Shown here one piece after another: positions 44,481-54,316 of a DNA stretch of 64,000 bases; the stretch's first letter is position 1, and every line of letters begins with the position of its first letter. Where the stretch lies: assembly GCA_030066015.1 (NCBI GenBank), contig JASJCL010000010.1, forward strand, positions 18,287-82,286. Reading direction: 5' to 3'. Made by a program: the position numbers and the translations under genes. The notes under the pieces are model-generated. The model searched no databases and was not told where the DNA came from. It worked only from the letters and a program-made list of their open reading frames with translations. The stretch comes from Desulfosarcinaceae bacterium (GTDB taxonomy: Bacteria > Desulfobacterota > Desulfobacteria > Desulfobacterales > Desulfosarcinaceae).

Positions 44481-46889
44481 ATGACTCGAAAAATCAGACA
44501 GGCGGCGGTCATCGGTTCCGGCGTCATGGGCGGCGGCATCGCGGCGTTGCTGGCCGGTGCCGGCGTGAAAACGCTGCTGCTCGACATCGTCCCGTTTGAT
44601 CTGAAACCGGAAGAAAAAGACGATCCGGCAGCCCGCAACCGAATCGCAAAAGCCGGGCTGGACACGGTTCGCATGTCCCAACCGGCCCTGCTCATGCACC
44701 AAAAGGACGCCGACCTTATTTCCATCGGCAACCTGGAAGATGATTTCGACAAATTGGCCGACAGCGACTGGATCATCGAAGTGGTGGTGGAGAACCTCCA
44801 GATCAAACAGGAACTCTTCAAACGGATCGACCCGGTTCGCAAGGCCGACGCCATCGTGAGCTCCAACACCTCGGGCATCCCCCTGGCCGCCATGAGCGAG
44901 GGGCTGAGCGAGGCGTTCAAGAAACACTTCCTGGGCACCCACTTCTTCAACCCGGTACGCTACATGAAACTGCTGGAGATCATCCCCGGTGAGGAAACCC
45001 TGGCCGAGGTGCTCGAATTCACCGCCGACTTTGGCGAACGCATTTTGGGCAAAGGTATTGTCTGGGCCAAGGACACACCCAACTTCGTGGGCAACCGCAT
45101 CGGCGTTCAGGGGATGGTCAAGGCGATGCAGCTCATGGTGGAACACGGTCTCAGCATCACTGAAGTGGACGCCCTCTTTGGGCCTTCCATGGGCCGCCCC
45201 AAGACCGCGATGTTCAAGACCGCCGATCTGGTGGGTTTGGACACCCTGGGGCACGTGGCCAAGAACACCTACGACCTGGTGATCGACGACGAGGCCCGTG
45301 GGGATTTCGTCATGCCCGCCTTTTTTGATCAGATGATCGAAAAAGGTCTTCTCGGCAAAAAGAGCAATGCCGGTTTTTACAAGACCGACCTAACCCCCGA
45401 GTGGAAGAAAATCCGCAAGGTGGTCGATCCGGCGACCATGGCGTACGCCGAGGTTGAAAAGCCTGCCCTGCCCTGCCTGGCGGCGGCCAAGAAGGCCAAG
45501 GGCCTGCCCGACAAGATGAAGGCCATCGTCTTTGCCGACGATAAGGGCGGCCGCTACGCCTGGGCCGCCATCGCCAGCAACTTGATCTACGCCGCCAACC
45601 GCATCCCCGAAATCGCCGACACCATCGTGGAGATCGACAACGCCATGAAGTGGGGCTTCAACTTCGAGATGGGGCCCTTCGAGGCCTGGGACGCCCTGGG
45701 GGTGGCCCGGGTGGCAGAGAAGATGGCGGCCGACGGGATGGTCGTCCCCGAAAACGTCAAGAAGATGCTGTCCCTGGGCAACGCCAGCTTCTACAAGCTG
45801 GAGAACGGCCTGCGCCACTTCTGGGACTTCGCCAGCCAGGCTTACAAGCCGGTTCAGGTGAGCGCCAACATCATCTCCCTGGCCGGTCTCAAGGCCGATG
45901 GGAAGGTGGTCAAGACCTGCCCCTCCGCCTCCCTGGTGGATCTGGGCGACGATGTCTTCTGCCTGGAATTCCACAGCAAGATGAACGCCATCAACGGTGA
46001 AATTGTCGACCTCATGGGCGACGGCCTGGCGTATGTGGACGCCAACGGGGCCGGACTGGTCATCGGCAACCAGGCCGGCGGCATGCCGGGGGCCTTCTGC
46101 GCCGGCGGCGACCTGGCCTTCATGGGGGGCCTGGCCAAGGCAGGCAAGTACAGCGAGATCGAGGCCTTCGTAAAAATGGCCCAGGAGGGCATGCAGCAGG
46201 TTCGCTACGCCAGCCTGCCCGTGGTGGCGGCCCCCTTCGGTCTGACCCTGGGCGGCGGTGCCGAGGTCTGCCTGGGCGCCGCCGACAAGCTGGTGGCCCA
46301 CAGCGAACTTTACATGGGCTTGGTGGAAATCGGCGTTGGCCTCCTGCCCGCCGGCGGCGGCTGCCTCAACCTGTGGAAGAAGATGACGGCCGATATCCCC
46401 GAGCAGATCACCGACGCGGACCTCGCCAAATACTTCCTGCCCACCTTCATGGCCATCGCCATGGCCAAGATCTCCATGTCGGCCGCCGAAGCGCGCAGCA
46501 ATGGCTTCCTCGGTCCCCGCGACCGTATCGCCTTCAACCGCGACTACCTCATCGGCGAGGCCAAGAAAGAGGTCCTCAAGATGCTGGACGAGGGGTACGC
46601 GCCCCCCGTCAAACGCAAGCTCAAGGTGATCGGTACGGCCGCCCAGGGCATGGTGGACGCAGAGATCTTCAACATGCAGTCGGCCGGGTTCGTCAGCGAA
46701 TACGACGCCTTCCTGGCCCGCCGCATCGCCTACGTCATCAGCGGGGGCAACGTGCGCACCAACAGCTTCATCGACGAGGAGGTGATCCTCAATTTGGAGC
46801 GCGAAGCCTTCGTCGATTTCTGGAAAGAGGAGAAGACCGTCGCCCGCGTGGAGCACATGCTGACCACCGGCAAACCCCTGCGCAATTAG
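44481..46889 (+). CDS. 3-hydroxyacyl-CoA dehydrogenase/enoyl-CoA hydratase fusion (FadN-like)
   Basis: This 802-residue cytoplasmic beta-oxidation enzyme catalyses hydration of enoyl-CoA and NAD-dependent oxidation of the 3-hydroxyacyl-CoA. The dehydrogenase is N-terminal, with NAD motif IGSGVMGGGIAALLAG (about 10-25), SSNTSGIPL and GTHFFNPVRYMKLLEIIPG. A second dehydrogenase C-terminal domain follows, and an enoyl-CoA hydratase domain lies at about 500-700 (GGMPGAFCAGGDL, LGGGAEVCLGA). This order is that of FadN/YusL-type proteins, the reverse of E. coli FadB. GGAGG before the ATG at 44481 sets the start. The operator upstream predicts induction by acyl-CoA. Confidence 0.93.
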   Translation: MTRKIRQAAVIGSGVMGGGIAALLAGAGVKTLLLDIVPFDLKPEEKDDPAARNRIAKAGLDTVRMSQPALLMHQKDADLISIGNLEDDFDKLADSDWIIEVVVENLQIKQELFKRIDPVRKADAIVSSNTSGIPLAAMSEGLSEAFKKHFLGTHFFNPVRYMKLLEIIPGEETLAEVLEFTADFGERILGKGIVWAKDTPNFVGNRIGVQGMVKAMQLMVEHGLSITEVDALFGPSMGRPKTAMFKTADLVGLDTLGHVAKNTYDLVIDDEARGDFVMPAFFDQMIEKGLLGKKSNAGFYKTDLTPEWKKIRKVVDPATMAYAEVEKPALPCLAAAKKAKGLPDKMKAIVFADDKGGRYAWAAIASNLIYAANRIPEIADTIVEIDNAMKWGFNFEMGPFEAWDALGVARVAEKMAADGMVVPENVKKMLSLGNASFYKLENGLRHFWDFASQAYKPVQVSANIISLAGLKADGKVVKTCPSASLVDLGDDVFCLEFHSKMNAINGEIVDLMGDGLAYVDANGAGLVIGNQAGGMPGAFCAGGDLAFMGGLAKAGKYSEIEAFVKMAQEGMQQVRYASLPVVAAPFGLTLGGGAEVCLGAADKLVAHSELYMGLVEIGVGLLPAGGGCLNLWKKMTADIPEQITDADLAKYFLPTFMAIAMAKISMSAAEARSNGFLGPRDRIAFNRDYLIGEAKKEVLKMLDEGYAPPVKRKLKVIGTAAQGMVDAEIFNMQSAGFVSEYDAFLARRIAYVISGGNVRTNSFIDEEVILNLEREAFVDFWKEEKTVARVEHMLTTGKPLRN

Positions 46890-46943
46890 CCAAAGGCGCC
46901 GACGCCGATTGCCGGTTAGGCTTCCAATAAGGAGGAATCAACC

Positions 46944-48128
46944 ATGAGAGATGCCTACATCGTTACTTCCGTCAGGACCCCGGGCTGCCGTCGCGCCAAG
47001 GGGGCCTTCAAAGATACCCGCCCCGAGGACCTGCTCTCCCATATTCTCAAGAGTGCCGTGGAGCGAACCCCCGGCCTGAACCCTGCCGACATCGACGACG
47101 CCATGATCGGCTGCAGCTTCCCCGAGGGCGAGCAGGGGCTCAATATCGGCCGCCTGGCCACCCAGATCGCCGGACTTCCCGAGAGCGTTTCGGGGGCCAC
47201 CATCAACCGTTTCTGCAGCTCCGGCCTCGAGGCGATCTCCCTGGCGTCCCTGCGCGTCATGGCCGGCTGGTCTGAGGTCACCATCGGCGGCGGGGTCGAG
47301 TCCATGACCTTCGTACCCATGGGGGGCAACGTGCCCCGCCCACACCCCGAACACGCCAAGAAGCATGCCGACCTCTATGCCAGTATGGGCATCACGGCCG
47401 AGAACGTCGCCAACCGCTACGAGGTCAGCCGCGAGGATCAGGACGCCTTCGCCTATGCCAGCCAGATGAAGGCCGCCAAGGCACAGAAGGAGGGCCTCTT
47501 CACCGAGATCGTGCCCACCCCGGCCGCCCAGTACAAGCTCCAGGAGAACGGCACCTACACCCGCATCGACGTGCTGCAGGAGACCGATGATGGCGTGCGC
47601 GCCACCACCACGGCGGAGGGATTGGCCAAACTGCGGCCCGTCTTCGCGGCCAACGGCTCGGTGACGGCAGGCAACAGCAGCCAGACCACCGACGGCGCCG
47701 CCGCCACGGTGATCATGAGCGAGAAGATGGTCCAGAAACTGGGCATCAAACCGATCGCCAAGCTCAAATACTACACCACCACGGGCTGCCGTGCGGACGA
47801 GATGGGGGTTGGTCCGGCCTACGCCATCCCCAAGCTCCTCGATCTGGCGGGATTGACGACCAGTGACATCGGCCTGTGGGAGATCAATGAGGCCTTCGCC
47901 TCCCAGGCCCTTTACTGCATCCGCCAGCTGGGTCTGGAGGACCGCATGGACACAATCAACGTCAACGGTGGGGCCATCGCGCTGGGCCATCCTTTGGGCT
48001 GCACCGGCGCCAAGCTCTGCGCCACCCTGCTGGCCAATATGCAGCGTCTGGGGGTGCGCTACGGGGTGGAGAGCATGTGCATCGGCGGTGGCATGGGGGC
48101 GGCCGCGCTGTTCGAGCTGTGCGACTAA
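46944..48128 (+). CDS. Acetyl-CoA C-acyltransferase (thiolase)
   Basis: This 394-residue thiolase performs CoA-dependent cleavage of 3-ketoacyl-CoA, the last beta-oxidation step. The active-site Cys is in INRFCSSGLEAI (about 86-97), the catalytic His in EINEAFASQAL, and the second Cys/His set in NVNGGAIALGHPLGCTGA and CIGGGMGAAALFE. It starts 54 bases after the FadN-like gene with GGAGG upstream, so the two form one operon, as fadN-fadA do in Bacillus. An acyl-CoA dehydrogenase, which would complete the set, is not in the window. Confidence 0.94.
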   Translation: MRDAYIVTSVRTPGCRRAKGAFKDTRPEDLLSHILKSAVERTPGLNPADIDDAMIGCSFPEGEQGLNIGRLATQIAGLPESVSGATINRFCSSGLEAISLASLRVMAGWSEVTIGGGVESMTFVPMGGNVPRPHPEHAKKHADLYASMGITAENVANRYEVSREDQDAFAYASQMKAAKAQKEGLFTEIVPTPAAQYKLQENGTYTRIDVLQETDDGVRATTTAEGLAKLRPVFAANGSVTAGNSSQTTDGAAATVIMSEKMVQKLGIKPIAKLKYYTTTGCRADEMGVGPAYAIPKLLDLAGLTTSDIGLWEINEAFASQALYCIRQLGLEDRMDTINVNGGAIALGHPLGCTGAKLCATLLANMQRLGVRYGVESMCIGGGMGAAALFELCD

Positions 48129-48152
48129 TCCAACATCGCTCTTCAAATCAAA

Positions 48153-48178
48153 AGGGCTGCCCCGACAAGGGCAGCCCT
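48153..48178. terminator. terminator between thiolase and HAF-repeat genes
   Basis: AGGGCTGCCC-CGACAA-GGGCAGCCCT is a perfect 10-bp stem. On the minus strand it is followed by TTTT, so it best fits termination of the HAF-repeat transcript. On the plus strand it lacks a T-run. Confidence 0.65.
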
Positions 48179-48195
48179 GGTCCAACCAAAGCGGC

Positions 48196-49110
48196 TTATG
48201 GCAGGAGCCGCAGGCCCTTGGCCGGTCGCAGCGTGGGCAAGAGCCGCGGCCAGAGATAGGGCTCCTCCCCAATATAGGCCAACCAGGCCTCGGCATCGCC
48301 ACTTGGATTGATGCCGTATCCCACGCTAAAGGTGCCATCGGGAGAGATGTCCATCGCCCGGGTCAAGGTCCAGCCGGAAATCGACAGGCCCAGCTGTGTG
48401 ACGAGATAATCCTTCAGATTGAACAGCTTGCCGTCCATCCAGATGAAGGCTTCCGTACCGTCATCCGTCTCGCCGCTGCCCACAACGACAGCGCCGTCGC
48501 CGGAAACGGCCAGTGCCATGCTGTGGACGTCGCCGCCCGGCAGGTCACCGAGGCCCTCCACACCCAGCCGGGTCCAGCGACACGCTTCTCGCCCGCCAGT
48601 CGGCAGGTCGCACTCGCCGGCGACGACACGGCCATCGGCGGAGACCGCACGGCCCCAACTGTTCAACCCGCGGTGCGGGGAGGGCAGCGCCTGCATGCCG
48701 AGGCTCGCTGTCCAGCGAAACGCTTGTGAATAGGTGCCGTACCCGCTGCCGCCGACCACAACCCGTCCATCTGCGGAGACCCCGTTGGCTACCGTTACCA
48801 CACTATCGTGCTCGCCGGGCGGCTCCGCAAACCGCAGGTAGCCCAGATCTTCGAATCCCCCCTCGGCGGTCCAGCGAAAGGCTGAATCGTCCAGGCCGTA
48901 TCCTTCCTCACTCCACCAGCCCACCAGGACGGCGCCATCAGCAGAAGTGTCGCCAGGATAGCATTCAAAAGCACCCAGGGAACAGCCGATATATTCGGTG
49001 CCGTCGGCCGCGCTCCAGGTGAAGATGTCGCTCCCGAAGCCAAGATAGCTGGTGGTGCCGTACACGACCTGCCCATCGCCGGACACGACGTCGGCACGCC
49101 ATGGGGAAGG
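48196..49110 (-). pseudogene. HAF-repeat extracellular protein, apparently missing its N-terminal part
   Basis: Several HAF-type repeats are visible, each with a SADG-x-VVVG core and an AFRWT-like end: VSADGRVVVGGSGYGTYSQAFRWT, VSADGRVVAGECDLPTGGREACRWT and VSGDGAVVVGSGETDDGTEAFIWM. The usual end, SGWTLTRAMDISPDGTFSVGYGINPSGDAEAWLAYI, is intact. The recognisable part begins near 49110. The frame continues to an ATG at 49239, but that N-terminal stretch is unlike the family and has no signal peptide, which these surface or secreted proteins need. I therefore read it as a 5'-truncated remnant; a frameshift is the alternative. Confidence 0.65.
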
Positions 49111-49239
49111 TGGCTGGTTATTTGCCGAATACCTTCTTGCGGGCAAGGGGTTATCGCTGACGCCGGCCTTGCCTCTCGGCCCGTGCACGGGTGTCGTTGT
49201 CGAGCATCCGCCCCAGGGTGACCAGCAGATCGTTGGCAA

Positions 49240-49815
49240 AAAAGGGTCGCGGGCAGGCGCTCCGCAACTCGTCTGAAATGTTGCTGATTTGCAGAGCAGG
49301 TGGACAAATGGTGAACCAGTGGAGAGGCGATCCTCTTGCGATGCTCGAATTTGAGGTCGACGAGGGCGACCTTAATACGACCGCGACTAGGATACGAACA
49401 GTGTAGGGCACAATTCTGATGTGGGTGAGAAAAAATGGTACTCTTTCATCATGCGCCCCGAATATTTATCGTCACAGTTCAGAACGAATATGGTTATCAT
49501 TCTGAAATTATATATAAAATCAATCACAACCGATTGTGTCCATTTCGGCATAGATTGTGCTTTTAGCTCAGGTGACAGCCCATGCCTTAGGCCAGGCTCC
49601 CCTCCGACCCTGCGGTTTGCGACACCCATGCGCGTTAGCGCCCATTCTGAAACAGCCATTGACCCTTGAATCTGTGTTGATATCGCTCCTGAGCCTCCGC
49701 CATCGGCGCCGCCCATTGTCAGGCGGAAGGGCTTGGGAATCTGATCCGGCACGGGACCTAATCGATGGCCCCAACGCGCAGACAACCATCCCTATAGAGA
49801 GAAGGGAAGCGCACC
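49240..49815. other. 576-bp gap left of the EPS locus
   Basis: No gene can be supported. The part at about 49400-49560 is clearly more AT-rich than the surroundings. Together with the truncated HAF gene this may mark an old junction or insertion. Short frames here on both strands have no recognisable product. Confidence 0.45.
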
Positions 49816-50475
49816 ATGTTTAAACGCTATCCTCACAGACGAACCATGGTCTGGCTGATTAGCAGCCCGACCATGATCACCAAAATGCTCCAAAGAACCA
49901 TAGTCGAGAAAACCCAGATGAACTGCCGCATCCTGCCTTGTCGTCAAAGACTCCCTTGGAAGCAGGATCTCGCCGTCACCCAACGACTGCTTCTGACCGA
50001 TTGCCGCGGGCTGCAGGCAGAGGAGATCGATGCCTTACTGCCCACGCGCGTGATGCGTCAGGATTGCTCGGAAGCCCTTTTCAATGTGGATATAGCGGAT
50101 CAAGTGATGTTCGAGCGTAGAGCGCTGGCGTTAGGATGGCAGGGTATTTTTTATCATAGCGTGGGCATTGAGGCGTTGACGCGCGGCATCACTGGTATCT
50201 GCAGAGGGGAGGTTTGGTTCCGGCGAGACGTGCTCTCGGCATACGCGCTGAACCACCATCCCTGCGAAGCCTACGACACCCGAGGCATCGTTCCCCTGAC
50301 CAAACGCGAGCAGGAGGTGCTCAGTATTATTGCCACCGGTGACTCCAACGATGGGATCTCAAAGACCTTGCAGATCAGCCAGCACACCGTCAAAACCCAT
50401 GTCTACAACATCTACCAGAAGATCGGGGTGCGCAATCGTCTACAGGCAGCACTCTGGGCCTCCCGCCATCTTTAA
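49816..50475 (+). CDS. LuxR/CsgD-type transcriptional regulator
   Basis: This 219-residue DNA-binding protein has a C-terminal LuxR helix-turn-helix at about 160-215: LTKREQEVLSIIATGDSNDGISKTLQISQHTVKTHVYNIYQKIGVRNRLQAALWA. The N-terminal part has a degenerate receiver-like look (MVWLISSPTMITKML, WQGIFYHS) but no clear phospho-acceptor Asp, as in CsgD. CsgD-like proteins control biofilm matrix genes. It is followed 87 bp downstream by the ExeA-type ATPase gene and faces the EPS operon, so control of exopolysaccharide synthesis is likely but inferred. Confidence 0.85.
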   Translation: MFKRYPHRRTMVWLISSPTMITKMLQRTIVEKTQMNCRILPCRQRLPWKQDLAVTQRLLLTDCRGLQAEEIDALLPTRVMRQDCSEALFNVDIADQVMFERRALALGWQGIFYHSVGIEALTRGITGICRGEVWFRRDVLSAYALNHHPCEAYDTRGIVPLTKREQEVLSIIATGDSNDGISKTLQISQHTVKTHVYNIYQKIGVRNRLQAALWASRHL

Positions 50476-50562
50476 GCCAAGGCCCCGATCCATAGTGCTC
50501 TGAGCTGTGCCAATGGCCGAACGTTTTGGCCCGCGGTGCGCACTTGGAGGACAGGAAGACCC

Positions 50563-51711
50563 ATGTATACGACATACTACGGCTTCGATACCAAGCCGTT
50601 TCATCTAAATCCGGATCCCCAGTTCCTATATCCCGGGCCCAGCCACAAACGGGCCCTTACCTATCTCGAATACGGATTCATGGAAGAGGTGAGCATCATT
50701 CTGCTCACCGGGGATGTGGGGACGGGGAAGACCACACTGCTGCGCCACATTTGTCAGCGCTATGCCCGTCAAATGCAGACGGCCCTCATCACCAACACCA
50801 ACCTCAGTCCCGAGGAGATGCTGGCCCTCATCCAGCAAGAATTCAACCTCCCCGAGGCGGTGGGAGGCAAGCCCCAAAGCCTGGAGCGCTTGCGCACCCA
50901 CTTCGCCGCTTTAGCCGCCGAAGGTCAAAAAGGACTGTTGATCATTGATGATGCCCAAAATCTCTCCCTTGAGGTCCTCGAAGAGGTCCGAATGCTGTTT
51001 AACCTTCAGGAGCAGCAACACACCGGTCTGCAAATACTCTTGGTCGGTCAGTCAGACCTCCGGGAAAAGCTGAAAGATCCCAAACTGATGTCATTGGCCC
51101 AGCGTATCGGGGTGAACTACCACCTGGCACCGCTGGATGCGGACGAGGTAAAAGCTTACATCGAACATCGCATTCAGACTGTCGGGGGCCCCCAGGGCGT
51201 TTTCGATGCCAAGGCACTGAAGCGCATCGCCGCGGCATCCGGCGGAATTCCGCGCGCCATCAACCAATTGTGCGATGCAGCCCTGGCCTATGGCTATGGA
51301 TATGACCGCACCATCATCGATGACGGCATCATCAAGAAGGTCGTCGAAGAGCGCAGCGGCTATGGGCTCCAGACCCTGCACACGGCTCAAACGCACTCGG
51401 TTCCGGCGCAGACCCCGACGGCGTTCGAGGTGATTGAGGCGCTGACGGTGCGAATCCAGGATCTTGAACGCAGCTTTGTATCCCTCCAGGCCCAGCTGGC
51501 GGACACGGATTCAGCGCCAAGCAGCGCCAAGCTTGATGACTATCAACGGAAGCTTGATCGAACCAAACGCCTGCTGGCCGAGGAACACCAGAAGCGTACT
51601 GCCTTGGAGCGAGAGATGGCCGCCTGGAGAAAGGAAAGCCACCCCAAGCGATCGCACCCACGAATCAAAAGCCTCGATAGCAAAGTACGCCGTATTCCCA
51701 GCACCGGCTGA
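50563..51711 (+). CDS. ExeA/GspA-type AAA ATPase, EPS-associated
   Basis: The protein has 382 residues. MYTTYYGFDTKPFHLNPDPQFLYPGPSHKRAL is the typical start. Walker A is GDVGTGKTTLLRH (about 50-62), Walker B is LLIIDDAQNL, and GIPRAINQLCDAAL is the C-terminal helical lid. A coiled coil follows at about 295-365. This matches the ATPase that accompanies exosortase/PEP-CTERM-type EPS loci (TIGR03015-like) and secretion ATPase ExeA. No transmembrane segment is seen. GGAGG and AGGAAG precede the ATG at 50563. It converges with the BY-kinase gene; the operon terminator lies in the 138-bp gap. Confidence 0.88.
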   Translation: MYTTYYGFDTKPFHLNPDPQFLYPGPSHKRALTYLEYGFMEEVSIILLTGDVGTGKTTLLRHICQRYARQMQTALITNTNLSPEEMLALIQQEFNLPEAVGGKPQSLERLRTHFAALAAEGQKGLLIIDDAQNLSLEVLEEVRMLFNLQEQQHTGLQILLVGQSDLREKLKDPKLMSLAQRIGVNYHLAPLDADEVKAYIEHRIQTVGGPQGVFDAKALKRIAAASGGIPRAINQLCDAALAYGYGYDRTIIDDGIIKKVVEERSGYGLQTLHTAQTHSVPAQTPTAFEVIEALTVRIQDLERSFVSLQAQLADTDSAPSSAKLDDYQRKLDRTKRLLAEEHQKRTALEREMAAWRKESHPKRSHPRIKSLDSKVRRIPSTG

Positions 51712-51757
51712 GCCTTGCCGAAGGATAATGGCGCGTCGATCAGGAGCGAACCCAATT

Positions 51758-51790
51758 AAAAAAGGCGCCCTTCGTGCTGAAGGACGCCTT
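51758..51790 (-). terminator. intrinsic terminator of the reverse EPS operon
   Basis: On the minus strand AAGGCGTCCTTC pairs with GAAGGGCGCCTT around a five-base loop (12 positions, one mismatch), followed by six Ts. It lies 60 bases after the BY-kinase stop and closes the operon that enters from the right edge. Confidence 0.85.
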
Positions 51791-51849
51791 AACATTGGGC
51801 GGCAGGCCGCTCGCGTGGTCAAGCTGTAAATACCCCTCGCAGCGTGCCC

Positions 51850-52683
51850 CTATTGTCCATCGCCGCGGTGGTGGGTATAGTAATTGGGCATGCGCCCAGT
51901 TTCCTTGTTGACCACGATCCCGACCAACTTCTCCTCAGGAATGGCGGACAAAGCAGAATAGAGGTCTTTTTTCGCCACCTCGCCAGCCCCCACCACCAGA
52001 ACGACCCCATCCACCAGATTGGCGAAGGCCATGGCATCGGCACCGCCCAGGATAGGGGGCAGATCGAAGAAGACGAAGCGATCCAGATAGCGGTTGCGCA
52101 TCTCCAATACCAGGGTTTTCATCATCGGTGAACTGAGGAGTTCGGCGCTGTCCGAGATGGTCCTGCCACCGGAGATCAATGCCATCTTCTCCACCCCGGG
52201 CCATACGATGACCTCATTCACCGGCACCCCGTCCAGGAGAGTTTCAATAAGTCCCATCTCGCCACTGAGTCCCAAGTATTTATGGATGCACTGGCGCCGG
52301 TAGTCGCAGTCCACGAGCAGCACTGTCTGGTGATAGGCACGGGCGAAAGAAAAGGCCAGGTTGATGCTGGTGAGGGTTTTTCCTTCACCAGGCTGGGTGC
52401 TCGTCACCATAAGGGTCTTCCATCCTTTAGCCGTCGCAATTTGCTGTATTTGGGTGCGCAATACCCGATAATAGTCGCTCTCAGGCGTGTCCGGTAGCGC
52501 ACAAATGCAACGATTGGCTGCCAGCAGGTCGAGGTCCAGCTGCACACCACGCGACTGGGAATAGACCGGTGCCTGCCACATCTTCGCCTTGTTAAGCGTA
52601 TTGATCGGCACCCCATTTGAGGCCTCCTTTTCCGGGTATTCTCGCCGCGCTTTTCGCAGGACAGCTTCTATGTCTAGTGACAT
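51850..52683 (-). CDS. CpsD/CapB-type tyrosine autokinase (BY-kinase)
   Basis: This 277-residue cytoplasmic BY-kinase has Walker A STQPGEGKTLTSINLA, Walker A' VLLVDCDYRR and Walker B FVFFDLPPIL. The short tail ends NYYTHHRGDGQ, which offers only two tyrosines instead of the longer Tyr cluster of most such kinases. It works with the membrane chain-length determinant encoded just upstream (68-bp gap) to control polymer length and export. GGAG seven bases before the ATG supports the start. It is the last gene of the EPS operon. Confidence 0.92.
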   Translation of the reverse strand: MSLDIEAVLRKARREYPEKEASNGVPINTLNKAKMWQAPVYSQSRGVQLDLDLLAANRCICALPDTPESDYYRVLRTQIQQIATAKGWKTLMVTSTQPGEGKTLTSINLAFSFARAYHQTVLLVDCDYRRQCIHKYLGLSGEMGLIETLLDGVPVNEVIVWPGVEKMALISGGRTISDSAELLSSPMMKTLVLEMRNRYLDRFVFFDLPPILGGADAMAFANLVDGVVLVVGAGEVAKKDLYSALSAIPEEKLVGIVVNKETGRMPNYYTHHRGDGQ

Positions 52684-52750
52684 CGTTTCACTCCGCTGAA
52701 GTAGAAATAGGTTTTCCCTCGGTTATCGCTGAACGCAGTAGGGATCTTAC

Positions 52751-54316
52751 TTAGGGCAGAAGACGGCGTATCACCGATGACCAGAGCGAATCCGGATCCA
52801 GCGGACCCAAGCGAACCGCCACCACACCACCCGCCACCATCAAGAGAGCGCCCACGCCAGTAGCCAGCCGACGCAAGTGGATGATCCGGCGGTCGATAGG
52901 TGAAGGGATCACTGGTATGCTGGCCAGTACCGGTAGGATACCGTCACGCACAAGTTCCTCAGCTCCGCGCACCGAGACGTCGGTGACCTCTCGCAATGCG
53001 GCACAGCCCACACCGGTAAGGAGTCCCAGCACTAAGCCGATCGCCAGGATCGCCAGGCGGTTGGGTTTGAAGGGCTTAGTGGGCAGAATGGCAGGCTCGA
53101 TAAGCGTGAAGCGCTCGCCCTTTTGCTCCTTCTCTAATCCGTGGGCCACGTTGGCCTCCATCACCTTGCGCATCAGGTCTTCGTATTTGGCGCGGGTGTT
53201 GTTACGCTGGATCAGCAAATCGTTGTATGCTTCCTCGACCACCGGTGTCTCCTCCAGCCGGCGGTGGTAGTCCGCCAGGCGCTGGCTCATCTCGTCCCGT
53301 TGACGCGTGAGGGAGGCGATCTCCGCCTCTGTGCTGGAGAGTTGGGCTGCCAGGGCGATATGAGCCGGGTTGTCCGCCGCCGTATCGGTTCCCTTACCGG
53401 AGCCGTGCGCCGCCAGCTGCTGGCCTTTGAGTTCGATGATCTCCTGCTTGAGCTTTTTTACATCAGGGTAGTCATCGGTGAATTTGGTCTTCAGGGCCAC
53501 CAATTCCATTTCGAGCTGCTGGAGCCGGGTAAGGCGCATGTCCCCCGTTTTGGGCACGCTGGCCAACTTGGTCCGCAAATAGCCCTGGCGTTCCTCAAGG
53601 GCGCGGAGCTGGTCGGCAATACGGGCCATCTGATGGTCGATCGTGTTGACCGTTTGCAGGTTCACTTGCAGCATCTCCGGTAATGCGGTGATGTGGGTCT
53701 TTTTGAACTCGGCCAGGCGGCGCTCGGCGGCTTCCAGATCGATCTTTACCCGACGCATTTCGGTGGTCAAAAAGGTGCTGGCCTCGGCTGTCTGACGCTG
53801 GCGCTCCGCCAGGTTGGCCTCGAGAAAGGCGCTGACGATGGTTTCTGCCACCATTTGCACCTGGTGGGGATCCCGCCCCTCGTATGAAAAGACCACTGCC
53901 GTGGTAGCCGCCATGTGACGACCAGTGCGTGGATTGATGGTCTCCACACTGATCGGTTCGACCTTGATACGTGAGCGCATCCGAGACACGATCTCGTCAG
54001 TGCTTAGCTGATTTAGAAGATCCGGAAATAGATTCAGGCGTCGACGGATCTCCATCAAATGGCGGGTGCTCAGGATCCGTTGGGTAATCGCTTGTACCCG
54101 CTGCTCCAGGTAAGTGGTAACCGTCGACACAACGAAGTCCTCAGGAATTTCTTGCCGCTCCACCAGAACGGTTGCCGAGGACTTGTAGACTGCCGGCAAG
54201 GTCAAAGCCACCCCAGCGACCAGCAGCATCACCGTCAGTGCTGGCAGGAGGAGATACCACTTGCGGCGCATCGCCATGTCGATCAGATCGGTCAAACTCA
54301 GAGGTTGCGTGTCCAT
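52751..54316 (-). CDS. Polysaccharide chain-length determinant (Wzz/GNVR type)
   Basis: This 521-residue inner-membrane protein has a first helix at WYLLLPALTVMLLVAGVALTL (about 21-41) and a periplasmic Wzz domain with KSSATVLVERQEIPEDFV. A long coiled coil runs about 180-390. A GNVR-like segment precedes the second helix (LAILAIGLVLGLLTGVGCAAL), and a further hydrophobic end (ATGVGALLMVAGGVVAVRLG) closes the chain. It separates the kinase from the membrane part, as in exosortase-linked EPS loci. ATG at 54316 with GGGGAG nine bases upstream is preferred; 54343 or 54400 would lengthen it. Confidence 0.9.
   Translation of the reverse strand: MDTQPLSLTDLIDMAMRRKWYLLLPALTVMLLVAGVALTLPAVYKSSATVLVERQEIPEDFVVSTVTTYLEQRVQAITQRILSTRHLMEIRRRLNLFPDLLNQLSTDEIVSRMRSRIKVEPISVETINPRTGRHMAATTAVVFSYEGRDPHQVQMVAETIVSAFLEANLAERQRQTAEASTFLTTEMRRVKIDLEAAERRLAEFKKTHITALPEMLQVNLQTVNTIDHQMARIADQLRALEERQGYLRTKLASVPKTGDMRLTRLQQLEMELVALKTKFTDDYPDVKKLKQEIIELKGQQLAAHGSGKGTDTAADNPAHIALAAQLSSTEAEIASLTRQRDEMSQRLADYHRRLEETPVVEEAYNDLLIQRNNTRAKYEDLMRKVMEANVAHGLEKEQKGERFTLIEPAILPTKPFKPNRLAILAIGLVLGLLTGVGCAALREVTDVSVRGAEELVRDGILPVLASIPVIPSPIDRRIIHLRRLATGVGALLMVAGGVVAVRLGPLDPDSLWSSVIRRLLP

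Noticed and set aside
45390..46856. 488-residue minus-strand frame inside the fad fusion gene
   Set aside because: His/Gly/Ala-rich shadow of a strongly supported enzyme gene on the other strand.
46938..48338. 466-residue minus-strand frame over the thiolase gene
   Set aside because: Same reason: a shadow of the thiolase, no ribosome site or recognisable domain.
49387..49785. minus-strand 132-residue frame in the gap before the LuxR gene
   Set aside because: It spans an AT-rich patch with shifting composition, has no ribosome site and no recognisable domain.
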